From contig CAZDWZ010000013.1 in the NCBI GenBank assembly GCA_964509425.1, forward strand, positions 76,062-140,061: DNA of 64,000 nt, written 5' to 3'. Of this stretch, positions 41,161-50,403 are shown one piece after another. The notes below the pieces were generated by a model. That model worked only from the letters and a program-made list of their open reading frames with translations. It was not told the DNA's origin and searched no databases. Every line of letters begins with the position of its first letter. Positions within the stretch are counted from its first letter, which is position 1. Source of the stretch: CAZDWZ01 sp964509425 (GTDB taxonomy: Bacteria > Bdellovibrionota_C > UBA2361 > SZUA-149 > CAZDWZ01). The position numbers were made by a program, and so were the translations under genes.

Positions 41161-41299
41161 AGGATTTGCTTTGTCCGGAGTTTCTCCAGCCACTCGGCGA
41201 GCAATAAAAGCTTGAGAAAAGCGCTGAGAATTGAAATCATACACCCGGCAGACGGATCACCCAGGGAAACAGGATTCGGAGGAGGCAGGCGGAAGCGCG

Positions 41300-41800
41300 A
41301 TGGAAGAAGCGGCAGCCACATCACCGGAAGCAAGCGACGAGGACTCTTGTAGTTATTCCGATCGTGAACGGCTGCTGTACACGGGTGTTTTCATCGCCGT
41401 GATGGAGCTTCCGCTTTTTGCGGCAATCCACCATTTTCTTCCGTCGATTCAGGCAAGCGGGGCGTTCGAAGATTTCGGTAACGTTCTCCAGACACCGATG
41501 CTGCCAATCGTGGTGATTATCGGCATCGACCTCATCACCTCGCCTCTTCGATTGTGGTTACTCTATCGCTTTGCGGCGGGGAAAAAGTCGGCAAGCTCAC
41601 TCTATTCCTACGTTCTTTTGCTCCTGCTCGCCGTGTTGCCGCCGGCGCTCGTCCCGGTACTCGGCCCATTTTTCGGCTCAACACTGATTCAGGTCGATGG
41701 CGAGAGTTTGTTTCCGCTGTTTATTCTTTTTGTGGGGATATTCGCGCTGGCGTGGATAGCGAGCGATGCGAAGCGACGAATGGCTTCGGGAGGAGACTAA
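41300..41800 (+). CDS. Four-helix membrane protein, unknown
   Basis: 166 residues from the ATG at 41300, with GGAGGAGG about 24 bases and GGCGGAAG about 8 bases before it; a TTG at 41231 is also in frame. Acidic N-terminus (EEAAATSPEASDEDS), then four hydrophobic segments (~28-48, 60-85, 95-120, 130-152). I do not recognise a family. The stop lies eight bases before the fluC start, so the two are probably one transcript. Confidence 0.65.
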   Translation: MEEAAATSPEASDEDSCSYSDRERLLYTGVFIAVMELPLFAAIHHFLPSIQASGAFEDFGNVLQTPMLPIVVIIGIDLITSPLRLWLLYRFAAGKKSASSLYSYVLLLLLAVLPPALVPVLGPFFGSTLIQVDGESLFPLFILFVGIFALAWIASDAKRRMASGGD

Positions 41801-41807
41801 GCCCGGC

Positions 41808-42185
41808 ATGGATTTTCTTTTCGTCGGTCTTGGAGGTGCGCTGGGAAGTGTGGCCCGATATGCACTCTCGACATTTATCACCCGGGCGGTTCCGGTCGCT
41901 GTCTTTCCGTGGGGAACGTTCGGAGTGAACCTTCTCGGCTGCTTTCTGATTGGAATCGCGACATCGTTGCTTGGAACGGTGAGCACGAATAATACCGAAC
42001 TTCGCTTGTTGTTTTGCACGGGGCTCATCGGCGGCTTTACCACGTTTTCCGCCTTCAGCTTGGAGGCTGTGGCACTGCTCCAAGGAGGATACGCCGGGCT
42101 CGCCGCCACTTATGTCGCGGCAAGCGTCGGGCTTGGATTGCTGTTTGTCTTTTTCGGGCAGAGAGTTCCCGTGCTCTTCGGTTGA
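41808..42185 (+). CDS. crcB: Fluoride ion channel CrcB/FluC
   Basis: 125 residues. Exports fluoride through a dual-topology dimer. Signatures: GLGGALGSVARYALS (GGxxG..RY), FPWGTFGVNLLGCFLIGIAT (Asn of the pore), and TGLIGGFTTFSAFSLEAVAL with the phenylalanine-box GGFTTFS(S/A)F. Four helices. Single-gene version. No fluoride riboswitch was recognised upstream. Confidence 0.95.
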   Translation: MDFLFVGLGGALGSVARYALSTFITRAVPVAVFPWGTFGVNLLGCFLIGIATSLLGTVSTNNTELRLLFCTGLIGGFTTFSAFSLEAVALLQGGYAGLAATYVAASVGLGLLFVFFGQRVPVLFG

Positions 42186-42262
42186 TTGGCCTCCGCCGCG
42201 GGAATCTGATCGACGAAGCGCTCGTATTCATAGTAAAACGGGTGAAACCTGGAGGCTTTTCG

Positions 42263-42805
42263 GTGTTTGCCAGCATAGCGTTCGATCTCCAACTCTGGCT
42301 CTATTATTACGGCATTCCCCTGCTTGCCGTGCTCGGCTTTTGTGGGCTCGGACTCGCGGCAAGAAATCCTCGTTACGGTGGGAAACGAGAGACGATTCTC
42401 TTACTCATCGTCGGATTGGGATTCCTTTCGATACTCGGTCCGCTCCCTTTCGAGTTCTATCGAATGGAACGCGAAATGTTCTGTAAAGATACCAATCCCG
42501 AACCGGTTCCACCGTCACCCTCGAGCTTCACCGCCAAGAGCCCCGAGTCCATTCGCGCGGTCCGCAGATACCGTGCGCGTTCCGTGAAGGTCTCCGCGTG
42601 CGCGCAACATGCGCAGCATCAAGCAGACAATGCGCGCGCAATCTCTTTCGGCTTGCTTCCGTTTGCACTGATCCTCGGATTGTCCTCGCTCCTCGTGATG
42701 AGGGCGACACCCGGCCCCGAGCGTCCTGAGTTTGCGACATTCTGCTTCCTGGGATGTGCGGTGATCTTCATCTTCTGGGAAGGTCTTGCGATTTTTGGAA
42801 TTTAG
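42263..42805 (+). CDS. Small membrane protein, unknown
   Basis: 180 residues from the GTG at 42263 behind GGAGG (42251-42255). Two hydrophobic segments near the start (GIPLLAVLGFCGLGLAA and ETILLLIVGLGFLSILG), a loop with Cys/Pro/Ser and a basic patch (AVRRYRARSVKVSACAQ), and two more segments near the end (ISFGLLPFALILGLSS, FCFLGCAVIFIFWEGL). No family recognised. Confidence 0.55.
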   Translation: MFASIAFDLQLWLYYYGIPLLAVLGFCGLGLAARNPRYGGKRETILLLIVGLGFLSILGPLPFEFYRMEREMFCKDTNPEPVPPSPSSFTAKSPESIRAVRRYRARSVKVSACAQHAQHQADNARAISFGLLPFALILGLSSLLVMRATPGPERPEFATFCFLGCAVIFIFWEGLAIFGI

Positions 42806-42914
42806 TCCTGCTTGCGGGAAAGCGTTTCTAAACTTTGGCTGCAAAAAATCTGGAACTAGTCGACGGATCCAAATCATGAAGCTATCGTGAGGTCGCTAGA
42901 GTGAGGACTCTTCA

Positions 42915-43646
42915 ATGAAAGCAAAGCACATCGGTATTGCGGCGATTACGGCGGAAGGCGGAGCGCTTGCCTATCGCGAAATCGTAAAGGCATTTGAATC
43001 AGTCCTCGGCCGGGACAAACACTCGGAGATCACGCTGCATAGTTTCTCGTTCTCCGAATACACGACGAACAAGGGCGATCGGCAGGAGATCTGGGGGAAT
43101 CTTCTCCTCGAGTCGAGCCGGAAGCTGGCGGCGGCTGGAGCAGAGTTTTTTATCTGCCCGGCAAATACGAATCACATTGCCTACGAAACCATCTGCACCA
43201 AGGTCGCGATCCCGTGGCTGCATATCGCAGCGGTCGTTGGCGAATACGGCAATCATCGAGGATGCGAGCGCTCCCTACTCCTCGGAACGAAGTCATTGGT
43301 GACGAGCGACGTATATCCCCGATACTTCTCCACGCAGGGAATCGAGGTGATACTTCCGCTCGAGCAAGAGCAGGAAGAAGTTTTCCGGATCATCTATGAA
43401 GAGCTGGTTCGCGGAGTCGTGCGGCCGGAATCAAAATCATATGTGGTCTCCCTGATAGAAAAGTATGCTGCCGAGCAGAAGTGCGACAGTGTTGTCCTCG
43501 GTTGCACGGAGCTTCCGCTCCTCATTGCAGAGAGCGACTGCGATATCACCGTGCTTGATTCGACGAGAATATTGGCGTGGGGAGCAGTCGCGAAGTCACT
43601 TGGAATTAGTCTCGAAAAAGTATCAGAGCCGTTTGAGAAAGCGTAG
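42915..43646 (+). CDS. Aspartate/glutamate racemase family protein
   Basis: 243 residues, related to YgeA/aspartate racemase. The two catalytic cysteines are visible: FFICPANTNHIAYE (first Cys, with the CxANTxH motif) and VVLGCTELPLLI (second, GCTELP). N-terminal GIAAITAEGGALAY replaces the usual GGMG loop. Interconverts L- and D-amino acids or works on a related acid. Upstream neighbour unrelated. The gene ends seven bases before the DUF3574 lipoprotein. Confidence 0.88.
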   Translation: MKAKHIGIAAITAEGGALAYREIVKAFESVLGRDKHSEITLHSFSFSEYTTNKGDRQEIWGNLLLESSRKLAAAGAEFFICPANTNHIAYETICTKVAIPWLHIAAVVGEYGNHRGCERSLLLGTKSLVTSDVYPRYFSTQGIEVILPLEQEQEEVFRIIYEELVRGVVRPESKSYVVSLIEKYAAEQKCDSVVLGCTELPLLIAESDCDITVLDSTRILAWGAVAKSLGISLEKVSEPFEKA

Positions 43647-43653
43647 AGGCACC

Positions 43654-44094
43654 ATGAATTCTCGATCAATCCTACTCTCGCTCGCCGCTCTCGGTTGTTT
43701 GTTTTCGGCTGCGGGATGCGCAACGGCAACGCCTGAAGCTCCCGCTTCGACTGGAGCGTGCGAGATGGGCGACGCAGCGATGGTGAAAGACACGATATAC
43801 TTCGGCCGGAATAAGCCCGGCGGCGGGCAAGTGAGCGATTCGGAGTGGCAGGAGTTCTTAAATAGTGTGCTCACTCCCCGGTTTCCAAACGGACTCACCA
43901 TCGTCGATGCGCACGGTCAGTGGCGCGGCGAGAGTGGTGCTATCGAGCAAGAACGGTCCGAGGTCGTGACCGTTCTTCATGAGGGTGACGAGGGCGCACG
44001 CTTGAAAGTGAATGAAGTCACCTCCGCCTATAAAGAACGCTTTCATCAGGAAGCGGTATTGCGCGAGCGCGTGACGGCGTGCACGCAATTTTAA
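43654..44094 (+). CDS. DUF3574 lipoprotein
   Basis: 146 residues from the ATG at 43654. Lipobox FSAAGC (Cys22). DUF3574 core: DTIYFGRNKPGGGQVSDSEW, EFLNSVLTPRFPNGLTIVDA, HGQWRGESGAIEQERSEVV and YKERFHQEAVLRERV, which match the family almost word for word. Function of the family is unknown. Overlapped on the transcript side with the racemase gene, so the pair may be an operon. Confidence 0.9.
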   Translation: MNSRSILLSLAALGCLFSAAGCATATPEAPASTGACEMGDAAMVKDTIYFGRNKPGGGQVSDSEWQEFLNSVLTPRFPNGLTIVDAHGQWRGESGAIEQERSEVVTVLHEGDEGARLKVNEVTSAYKERFHQEAVLRERVTACTQF

Positions 44095-44262
44095 CGTGCG
44101 AGGGATTCCATGTCCCTCAGAGAAAACGTTTTCTATCAGTAAACGAAATAGCAGGTGAATGCTCTCTACGCGCCTATTTCTCGCGGTGTGCCGCTGATAC
44201 TATCAGAAAGACGGATGCTCTTTCGCGATTTAGCGGTGGTTCAGGGAGTTTGACACAGGAGT

Positions 44263-44290
44263 CTTGAGATAGATCTTTTTTGATCTCAAG
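44263..44290. terminator. Hairpin immediately before orphan D
   Basis: CTTGAGAT (44263-44270) and ATCTCAAG (44283-44290) around a T-rich loop (CTTTTTT). Confidence 0.75.
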
Positions 44291-44292
44291 TG

Positions 44293-44814
44293 ATGAGGCA
44301 GGCGCCTCCCGAGGCGACTTCGGAGTTCGTTCCACGACTCGTGCAGCTCGCGTACGGCACGAACCAGCTCGCGGCCACGGCTCTTCTTACGCTCGGGAAC
44401 ATGGGGAAACCGGAAGGACTCTCGGCCGCCGTCACCGCCATTCGGAGGGGCAGCAGTTCCATGATGCATCCCGCACGCATCTACTTCGAATGCAATTGTT
44501 TCGACGCCGCTCTGCAGGCTCTGCTCCATCTGACGGAAGAGCTGCCCGAGACCAGCTTGGGCTGGCTCATCGCGGTCGACGCGCTGAGAGAATGGGGCCT
44601 TCACGCGTCCGCGTTGGCCCCTCTTCTGCTCTCGAAGTTCAGTGACGGAGACAAGCCGGTCGCTCTTCGAGTGAGAATCGCGTTCACTCTCAGAACAATT
44701 ACGCTCGACGATGAAGTCGAGACGACGGCAACGCATTTCCTCGGTGAGGAATTGGCGAGAGGAATCGCCGCTGCGGATGAAGCAGAGAAAATTCCTCCGC
44801 CCGACGAAAGCTGA
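44293..44814 (+). CDS. Orphan gene D: HEAT-like helical protein
   Basis: 173 residues from the ATG at 44293; there is no ribosome site because the hairpin at 44263-44290 ends just before it, so the start, or the 5' end of the gene, is doubtful. The sequence is an alternation of paired helices: FVPRLVQLAYGTNQLAATAL, LGNMGKPEGLSAAVTAI, AALQALLHLTEELPETSLGW, ALAPLLLSKFSDGDKPVAL, typical of HEAT/Armadillo-like repeats. G/C-ending codons, as in the other orphans. Could be the remnant of a longer gene. Confidence 0.55.
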   Translation: MRQAPPEATSEFVPRLVQLAYGTNQLAATALLTLGNMGKPEGLSAAVTAIRRGSSSMMHPARIYFECNCFDAALQALLHLTEELPETSLGWLIAVDALREWGLHASALAPLLLSKFSDGDKPVALRVRIAFTLRTITLDDEVETTATHFLGEELARGIAAADEAEKIPPPDES

Positions 44815-44931
44815 CCGCAATGACCGGTTTCGTGAAGAGGTTCTCTACCCGAACGGCATTCGATGCCGTACGGGGAAAAGGATTTTTAGAGAAGCAGCTG
44901 CCTTGCCATCGGTTTCACCGAAGCCTGACCC

Positions 44932-44966
44932 GTGACGGTAGCGAACTGGATATTCGTTACCGCCAC
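44932..44966 (-). terminator. Hairpin at the 3' side of orphan E
   Basis: GTGACGGTAGCGAA (44932-44945) pairs with TTCGTTACCGCCAC (44953-44966) with two G-T/wobble positions. It ends six bases before the stop of orphan E on the reverse strand. Confidence 0.78.
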
Positions 44967-44971
44967 GCCGC

Positions 44972-45934
44972 TTAGTTCAGCGTCGTGTAAAATTGGCGAA
45001 GCCTCGACAGGAGTGCGTCGAGTTCCCCGCTGACGACAATGCGGTCCACCCCGTGTGCGGTGGAGGCACCGATCGCCCTCGCGAGATCGTAGATCTCGCC
45101 ATCCATCTGAACGACGATCTGCGCTGGGCTTCCCGGCACCGGCATCGAGATGACGAGAGCTGTCGCGTTCTCTGCCGCAGCGGAGGAGACGAGCACTTTC
45201 GATGCCGTGTCACCGACGGCGAGGAAATTCGTGACGGCCCTCGGCCCGACGGTGCCCGGGTTCAGGATGGCGATCGTGCGGTCTCTAACGGTCTCGGTGT
45301 GGAACGCACGCGCGATGTTCTCGAGCATCTCGGCCCCTTCGAGCGCACAGCCTGCCGCCCACTCGTCGGGCACCTCGCTTGCCGCGATCAGCTTTGCGAG
45401 GCGAATGAAGGCCGCTTCATCCGGCCCCTCCGCGTTTGCTGCGGGCAGCCCGAAGTAGGCGAGCAAAGACCAGTGCGCTTCGCCGGCGTTTTTCAGCGCG
45501 GGGAGCGGCCGGCTCACCAGATCCGAAATCTCCGTCTGCCGCGTGCTGCGAGGTTTGTAGAGCGCCATAGGCCAGGACGCCGACTTCTGCGTGATCGTCT
45601 TCGCGGTGAGGGCGTCGAGCAGCAGCCCCAGGTCAGGCAGACAGCCGGCGGCCTGCAGCGCGGTCACGAACTCGTCCGCCCGGCTGGTCTTTCCGAAGCA
45701 GCCGATGATGGGGAGTTGTCGTGCCGTGAGCGCGGCGATTGCGGGAGCCACGTCGGGTTCGCCGAAATCCCTGACAGACGGGACTGCGAGCACAACCCGG
45801 GTGTCTTTCGGCAGAGCCTGAAGTCGTTCGGGTTCATCGATGAAACAGACTGGTGCGTCGGGAAATTTCACGAAGTGCGTCGCGCACTTCATGAGTCCCC
45901 AATACCATCGATCTCCCACAAAAGTGGGTTCCAT
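44972..45934 (-). CDS. Orphan gene E, GC-rich, unknown function
   Basis: 320 residues from the ATG at 45934, with GGAGGACC six bases upstream; the frame extends to 46012 with non-protein-like residues. Alternating strand/helix regions (DTRVVLAVPSVRDFGEPDV, PAIAALTARQLPIIGCFGKT, LPDLGLLLDALTAKTI) suggest a Rossmann-like alpha/beta protein; the last third (AILNPGTVGPRAVTNFLAVG, ALVISMPVPGSPAQIVVQMD, HGVDRIVVSGELDALLSRL) has a similar pattern, so two domains. No signal peptide or known motif. Codon bias differs from flanking hemW and racemase genes. Confidence 0.62.
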   Translation of the reverse strand: MEPTFVGDRWYWGLMKCATHFVKFPDAPVCFIDEPERLQALPKDTRVVLAVPSVRDFGEPDVAPAIAALTARQLPIIGCFGKTSRADEFVTALQAAGCLPDLGLLLDALTAKTITQKSASWPMALYKPRSTRQTEISDLVSRPLPALKNAGEAHWSLLAYFGLPAANAEGPDEAAFIRLAKLIAASEVPDEWAAGCALEGAEMLENIARAFHTETVRDRTIAILNPGTVGPRAVTNFLAVGDTASKVLVSSAAAENATALVISMPVPGSPAQIVVQMDGEIYDLARAIGASTAHGVDRIVVSGELDALLSRLRQFYTTLN

Positions 45935-46288
45935 GGTGAGGTCCTCCGTAGAACATGTTGTTTTGAGCGACGATGGAAGCGACAGTCGCGTTTCGCCTCG
46001 AGCGTGGCTCAAAAATGAAAACCTTATTATCCAGTTCGCTGCCTTGTGCCTTCTCGGCGTGAAGGGACAAAGCGGCGAAGAGCTTCTCGATATTGAGTGG
46101 GGAGAGAGCCTGAAAAAATGATACGCGAATTCCTCATAACCTCAAGGGATCGAGCGCGAGCAGTTACGAAATTTCGGGAGTCGCCATTCAATATTATTGT
46201 TCTATTGAGCCAAGCGTAGGGAGTGCGTGCTCAGAAGTGAAGTGCCGAGCGGCAAAAGATCGCAAGGAAGCGCTCGAGCGTCCGTCGA
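45935..46288. other. Intergenic region between orphan E and hemW
   Basis: 354 bases. A forward frame ending at 46121 (LIIQFAALCLLGVKGQSGEE then LLDIEWGESLKK) reads protein-like for about 35 codons but has no start; it may be a gene remnant. Nothing else recognised. Confidence 0.4.
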
Positions 46289-47485
46289 TTATTCACCGAC
46301 TGATCGAGCAAGAGTTGAGAACACCGTATCCGAAAATAAAAAACCTCGATCGCTCAGCCTCACGAAGTGTTCGTCCATAACGAGAAGATTCTCTGCCTCG
46401 AGCTCTTTGAGCGGTGCGACAAACTGAGATTTTGGAGAGAGCGGAAACGACGTGGCATGCTCTTCCCAGCGGAACCCTTGCGCCGTTCGGAGACGGAGAA
46501 AGAAGAACTCAATTTCCTGCTGTTCGATGTTCAGTTGTTCTGTTCGTTGAATGGCGGAGCCGCCTGCCGTGATACGATTCATGTAATCTTCCGGACCGGG
46601 AATGTTGATCCAGCGAGAGGTTCCGTCGTTATCCCTGAAGTAGCTGTGCGCACCGGCGCCAAGCCCAAGATAATCTTCTCCGCTCCAATATCCGAGATTA
46701 TGTCGGCATTCGGAGCCGGGAAGAGCGTAGTTTGAAATTTCATAGCGCTGATATCCGGAGGCGGAAAGCCTGTCCTTCGTTTGAGTATAGAGCTCCGCCT
46801 GAACGTCTTCGTCAAGTTCGCGAAGTGTTCCGCGCTTTTTCTGCCGGCCAAACTCAGTTCCGGGCTCGATGGTTAATCCATACGCCGAGATGTGATGGGG
46901 ACCGAGTGAGATCGCCTGTTTCAGATCCGCTTCCCACTCGTCGCAGTTTTCCTCGTCGACTCCGAAGATAAAATCGAAGCTGAAGTTTGAGAATCCGGCA
47001 GCTCGAACATTTTCAACGGCACGGAGAATCTCTTCCGTGCTGTGCCAACGGCCGAGAAGTTTTCTCTTCCGTTCGGAGAAGCTTTGTACGCCGAGACTGA
47101 TTCGGTTCACGCCAGCCTCGCGAATGCCTTCGAGTCGCTCGCGATCCAGAGCCTCGAAAACCGTTCCCGGATTTGTCTCCATCGTAATTTCGGTGGTCCC
47201 GAGCACCGTCGTGTAGGCGCGGATTTCTCCGAGAAGCTTTCTGTAGCTCGCCGGGGAAAACAATGACGGAGTTCCGCCGCCAAAAAAAATTGAGTGGCAG
47301 GTTCTGCCTTTCCACCGCTCCGACTGCATTGCCGCACGGAGCTCTCCGAGGAGAGCGTTCACATAGCGCTCTTCGGGCATAGATGTTTCCGACGCGGGGT
47401 TCACCCCGTAACTATTAAAATCGCAATACGGACATTTCCGGATGCAATAGGGGATATGGAGATACAGTCCGAATGTGGACTTCAT
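46289..47485 (-). CDS. hemW: HemW-like radical SAM protein
   Basis: 398 residues. Radical-SAM cluster motif YCIRKCPYCDF (CxxxCxxC plus the extra Cys typical of HemW), then HSIFFGGGTPSLF, ITMETNPGTV, VNRISLGVQSFSE and the C-terminal HemW domain (ISAYGLTIEPGTEFGR, YEISNYALPGSECRHNLGYW). HemW is a haem chaperone that was formerly annotated as an oxygen-independent coproporphyrinogen oxidase. Its ATG overlaps the stop of the upstream ygfZ-like gene, so the two are coupled. Confidence 0.93.
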   Translation of the reverse strand: MKSTFGLYLHIPYCIRKCPYCDFNSYGVNPASETSMPEERYVNALLGELRAAMQSERWKGRTCHSIFFGGGTPSLFSPASYRKLLGEIRAYTTVLGTTEITMETNPGTVFEALDRERLEGIREAGVNRISLGVQSFSERKRKLLGRWHSTEEILRAVENVRAAGFSNFSFDFIFGVDEENCDEWEADLKQAISLGPHHISAYGLTIEPGTEFGRQKKRGTLRELDEDVQAELYTQTKDRLSASGYQRYEISNYALPGSECRHNLGYWSGEDYLGLGAGAHSYFRDNDGTSRWINIPGPEDYMNRITAGGSAIQRTEQLNIEQQEIEFFFLRLRTAQGFRWEEHATSFPLSPKSQFVAPLKELEAENLLVMDEHFVRLSDRGFLFSDTVFSTLARSVGE

Positions 47486-48375
47486 GATAGATCGAGCGGC
47501 TTCCCCAAGGCGGAGAAAACCGTGCCGGAATCGATGGCCGAGGTTTTAAGAAGGGCCAGGCCGTAGCTTTTTCCGTTTTCCGGAGAATAGATCCAGCTGG
47601 TAATGACTCCAGAGACCGCACCTTCGGCATTTTTAACTTCGGTTCCCGCGGAGAACTCGCTTGTGTCACCAGTGATCTGAAAACGAACGAAGCGGCGATT
47701 GGGTCGTCCGCGGGCGGTCGCCATCTCGACGACTTCCTGTCCCGCGTAACATCCTTTGTTAAACGAAACGAGGTCCGTCACTTCTGTTTCCGGCCCCAAG
47801 ACTTTTTCATTCAAGTCCGGGCCGAACTGCGGGACGCCCGCTTTCAATCGGAGGAGTTGATACGAGTCCTCTCCCGCGCACGGCACCTCGGGAGGGAGAG
47901 TCCAGCCCGCGGCAAGGGTGGTGACCACGAAGGTTGAAGACAATTCCCCGAGTTTGCTCTCAAACACGAAGCTGTTCTCGAAATTCCCGGCGAGCGTCTC
48001 GCGCTTGCTTCCAAAAATTTGCTTCACTCGATAGTCGGTGCTGAGCGACTGCACCTGCACATCATCCGACACACGGAATTGGAGAATGGCGGCAAGGAGC
48101 TCATTTTCATCTGGAATCGGGTCCGAGACGAGGAGAAACCCGCCGCTTACCCGGGCGAGAATGAACTGCCCGAAAATTCGCCCCTGCGGGGACAGCACGA
48201 GCGACCAAGCACCGGCTCCCGGTCGAAGCGATTTCACATTCTGCGTGATTCGGCCGTGGAGATAGCGCTCCGCGTCGGCGCCGGAGATGAAAAGCACGGG
48301 AAGAGGCTGCCGCTCCACGGCGAGCAAGTCTCTGGAAGCCTCAAGAATTTTGTCGTTCGGGGACATATGTTCCAT
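47482..48375 (-). CDS. ygfZ: YgfZ/GcvT-like folate-binding protein
   Basis: 297 residues from the ATG at 48375; an ATG at 48366 and a TTG at 48423 are alternatives, none with a clear ribosome site. YgfZ supports iron-sulphur cluster maturation for certain radical-SAM enzymes. The diagnostic KGCYAGQEVVEMATARG (K-G-C-Y-x-G-Q-E) is present, after LFISGADAERYLHGRITQNV at the N-terminus. Coupled to hemW, whose product needs a 4Fe-4S cluster, which fits. Confidence 0.92.
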   Translation of the reverse strand: MEHMSPNDKILEASRDLLAVERQPLPVLFISGADAERYLHGRITQNVKSLRPGAGAWSLVLSPQGRIFGQFILARVSGGFLLVSDPIPDENELLAAILQFRVSDDVQVQSLSTDYRVKQIFGSKRETLAGNFENSFVFESKLGELSSTFVVTTLAAGWTLPPEVPCAGEDSYQLLRLKAGVPQFGPDLNEKVLGPETEVTDLVSFNKGCYAGQEVVEMATARGRPNRRFVRFQITGDTSEFSAGTEVKNAEGAVSGVITSWIYSPENGKSYGLALLKTSAIDSGTVFSALGKPLDLS

Positions 48376-48486
48376 GCCGCGGCGCGCTTTGGTCCCGATC
48401 TCGACGGGTCCGGTCAAAGACAACGCCTAAAATCTGACCGGCCTTTCTCAGTCACGCCGGATATCCGGTGATGGAAGATATAGGGA

Positions 48487-49137
48487 TTAGCGGATGACTT
48501 CAAACAGGTGTTTGAAGACGAACGTAGAATTCCAGTAAATGATGAACGCCCGTCCTTTTATTCGGGAGATTTCAAGGAAGGGGTTTTCCCAATAGCGGGA
48601 GTCCCGGGATTGATCACGGTTATCTCCGAGGAGCAGCACTTTTCCGGGGGGAACCACCACCGGACCGAAGTCTTTGATTCCGCCGCGGACCCAGATCGCA
48701 TAGTCGCTGTCTTTGTCGAGCACCTGGCCATTAATATAGAGCTTCATGCCCTTTACTTGAATCGTGTCGCCCGGAACACCGATGACCCGCTTGATGATGT
48801 TCGTTCCCGAATCTTCCGGGAGTGTGAACACCACGACATCTCCACGCTCCGGCACTCGGTAGTCGAACACCGTCTCCGTCATGAGCGGAAGACGGAAGCC
48901 GTAGCTCAATTTGTTCACGAGGATATGGTCGCCGATCTCCAAGGTGGGGACCATCGAGGCGGAGGGGATCTTAAACGCTTCGACGACGGAGGCCTTCAGC
49001 ACAATGGCCATCACGACGAAGAACATCAGGGTCTTTGCCAGCTCGTACCCATCAGCGAGCATCCCGCTCTTTTGTTGAGACTGTCCGCCGAGGGGATTGT
49101 ATCGCTTCTGATTCTGCTGATTGAGGTGAAGTGACAA
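48487..49137 (-). CDS. lepB: Signal peptidase I
   Basis: 216 residues from a TTG at 49137 behind AAAGG. N-terminal cytoplasmic stretch, one membrane helix (~34-54), then the catalytic Ser in KIPSASMVPTL, box C RGDVVVFTLP, catalytic Lys in NIIKRVIGVPGD and box E LLGDNRDQSRDSR. Removes signal peptides of exported proteins. Short, single-anchor form typical of many bacteria outside the enterics. It precedes ygfZ-hemW with a 64-base gap in the direction of transcription. Confidence 0.95.
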   Translation of the reverse strand: MSLHLNQQNQKRYNPLGGQSQQKSGMLADGYELAKTLMFFVVMAIVLKASVVEAFKIPSASMVPTLEIGDHILVNKLSYGFRLPLMTETVFDYRVPERGDVVVFTLPEDSGTNIIKRVIGVPGDTIQVKGMKLYINGQVLDKDSDYAIWVRGGIKDFGPVVVPPGKVLLLGDNRDQSRDSRYWENPFLEISRIKGRAFIIYWNSTFVFKHLFEVIR

Positions 49138-49227
49138 GCGAACCTTTCGTTTAAGTAGTTGAATGAATCTCAGATTATTTCCTTGAACATTCTAACTCAT
49201 TCAGTCGGCACAGAGAAGGTGTGAGCT

Positions 49228-49560
49228 TTACGCATTAAACGCCTGCTTCCGCCCGAAGATGACAACCTGGCAATCTACCTCTACATTTGGCTCTTTCGTA
49301 ACGATCGTGCAGACGAAAATCCCCGACTCGAAAGCCCGTTCTTTCAGGATTTCCACCCTCGATTCTTCCGAAACGTTCATGCGGGCTTTGATCGAGTAGT
49401 TTAGTTCTACTTCTACGTTTCCCGGCTTATCATTTAGTATTTTCGTGATGACCCCAAAAATCGGATAGGTCTTTCCAACTTCGACATCACTCGGCGCGAC
49501 TTGCAGGCCAAGTTCCTCAAAGAGGTCGTTTCCACCGAGTTCTCGCTTTTCTTGCTCCAT
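49228..49560 (-). CDS. Conserved small cytoplasmic protein, unknown
   Basis: 110 residues. Acidic start MEQEKRELGGNDLFEELGL, then PSDVEVGKTYPIFGVITKIL and PGNVEVELNYSIKARMNVSE, a beta-rich pattern like an OB/SH3-type barrel, and VCTIVTKEPNVEVDCQVVIF. No motif recognised. Lies 90 bases upstream of lepB on the same strand. Confidence 0.6.
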   Translation of the reverse strand: MEQEKRELGGNDLFEELGLQVAPSDVEVGKTYPIFGVITKILNDKPGNVEVELNYSIKARMNVSEESRVEILKERAFESGIFVCTIVTKEPNVEVDCQVVIFGRKQAFNA

Positions 49561-49830
49561 GACGACTCCAACCGCTCGCGCCCTGTTTTTACTGCGGTAA
49601 ACACCGCGACGGGTTCAACACCCTATTCCACTTAATCAAAGCGGATTGACACTATACTTCACAGATAATTGACTTGGGAGATGGGGGAACTGCGAATTCT
49701 ACAATACCGAATGGCGATTCGGTATCGAGTACGCGAAGGGCGCGAGACCTGACCCCTCAAAAGATACGCGGACCCGTCACACGACGAGGAAGCGCGTTCG
49801 ACGACTATATATATTGATGAGCGTTTTCGC

Positions 49831-50403
49831 TCAGCCGGCTTTTGCAACCTTTCGGCGGACTCGGGTGTCGGTTCCGGATCTCCAGAACTCTTCATACGAG
49901 GCGAAACCGGGGATCCGGTCTCCTGGATTCAGCACCGCAACTTTTTCGTGTTTCGAGAAAGAAGTCGGAATAAACAGCTCGACCACCGGGGCCATCACCT
50001 TTTTCCCATCGGTCATCGGCATCGACTGAAGAGCGCAGGTGTCTTTCGATAATTTCTCAAAGATTGACGAGTCGAGCTCGATGGCAACCTCGAATGCCGC
50101 CACTTCAGCCCGCGTGCGCTTGGTGTCGATTTTCGATGAGATCTTCATGACCCGGCCGACTTGGTTCCCCTGCACGAGCACCGGAGAGCCGGGCTTCAAA
50201 CCGCTGATCACCGGGAAATCAACGAGAACTTGTTTTACATCAGTGTGGTCGACATCAGTGTGGCCGCCGACGGCTGCCTCGGTCGCCTCTGCCGCGCCGG
50301 CACTGACATGCGAAATGCCCGGAGTATCTTGCGGTGCATCAGTGAGGCCGTATGGTGAAAGCTGAGTGAAAATGGAAATGAGCAGGTAGTAAACAACGAT
50401 CAT
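49831..50403 (-). CDS. Membrane-anchored MCE-domain protein
   Basis: 190 residues from the ATG at 50403 with GAGGAGTCC upstream. N-terminal anchor IVVYYLLISIFTQL, a spacer with a HTDVDHTDV duplication, then an MCE-like domain: VLVDFPVISGLKPGSPVLVQ, GNQVGRVMKISSK and a tail (VMAPVVELFIPTSF). A second, solitary MCE protein besides mlaD; such proteins carry lipids or other hydrophobic molecules. No permease or ATPase gene is next to it. Confidence 0.78.
   Translation of the reverse strand: MIVVYYLLISIFTQLSPYGLTDAPQDTPGISHVSAGAAEATEAAVGGHTDVDHTDVKQVLVDFPVISGLKPGSPVLVQGNQVGRVMKISSKIDTKRTRAEVAAFEVAIELDSSIFEKLSKDTCALQSMPMTDGKKVMAPVVELFIPTSFSKHEKVAVLNPGDRIPGFASYEEFWRSGTDTRVRRKVAKAG

Noticed and set aside
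44993..46018. 341-aa forward ORF opposite orphan E
   Set aside because: Very Arg-rich and without strand/helix order; the reverse frame has GGAGG and an ordinary amino-acid composition.
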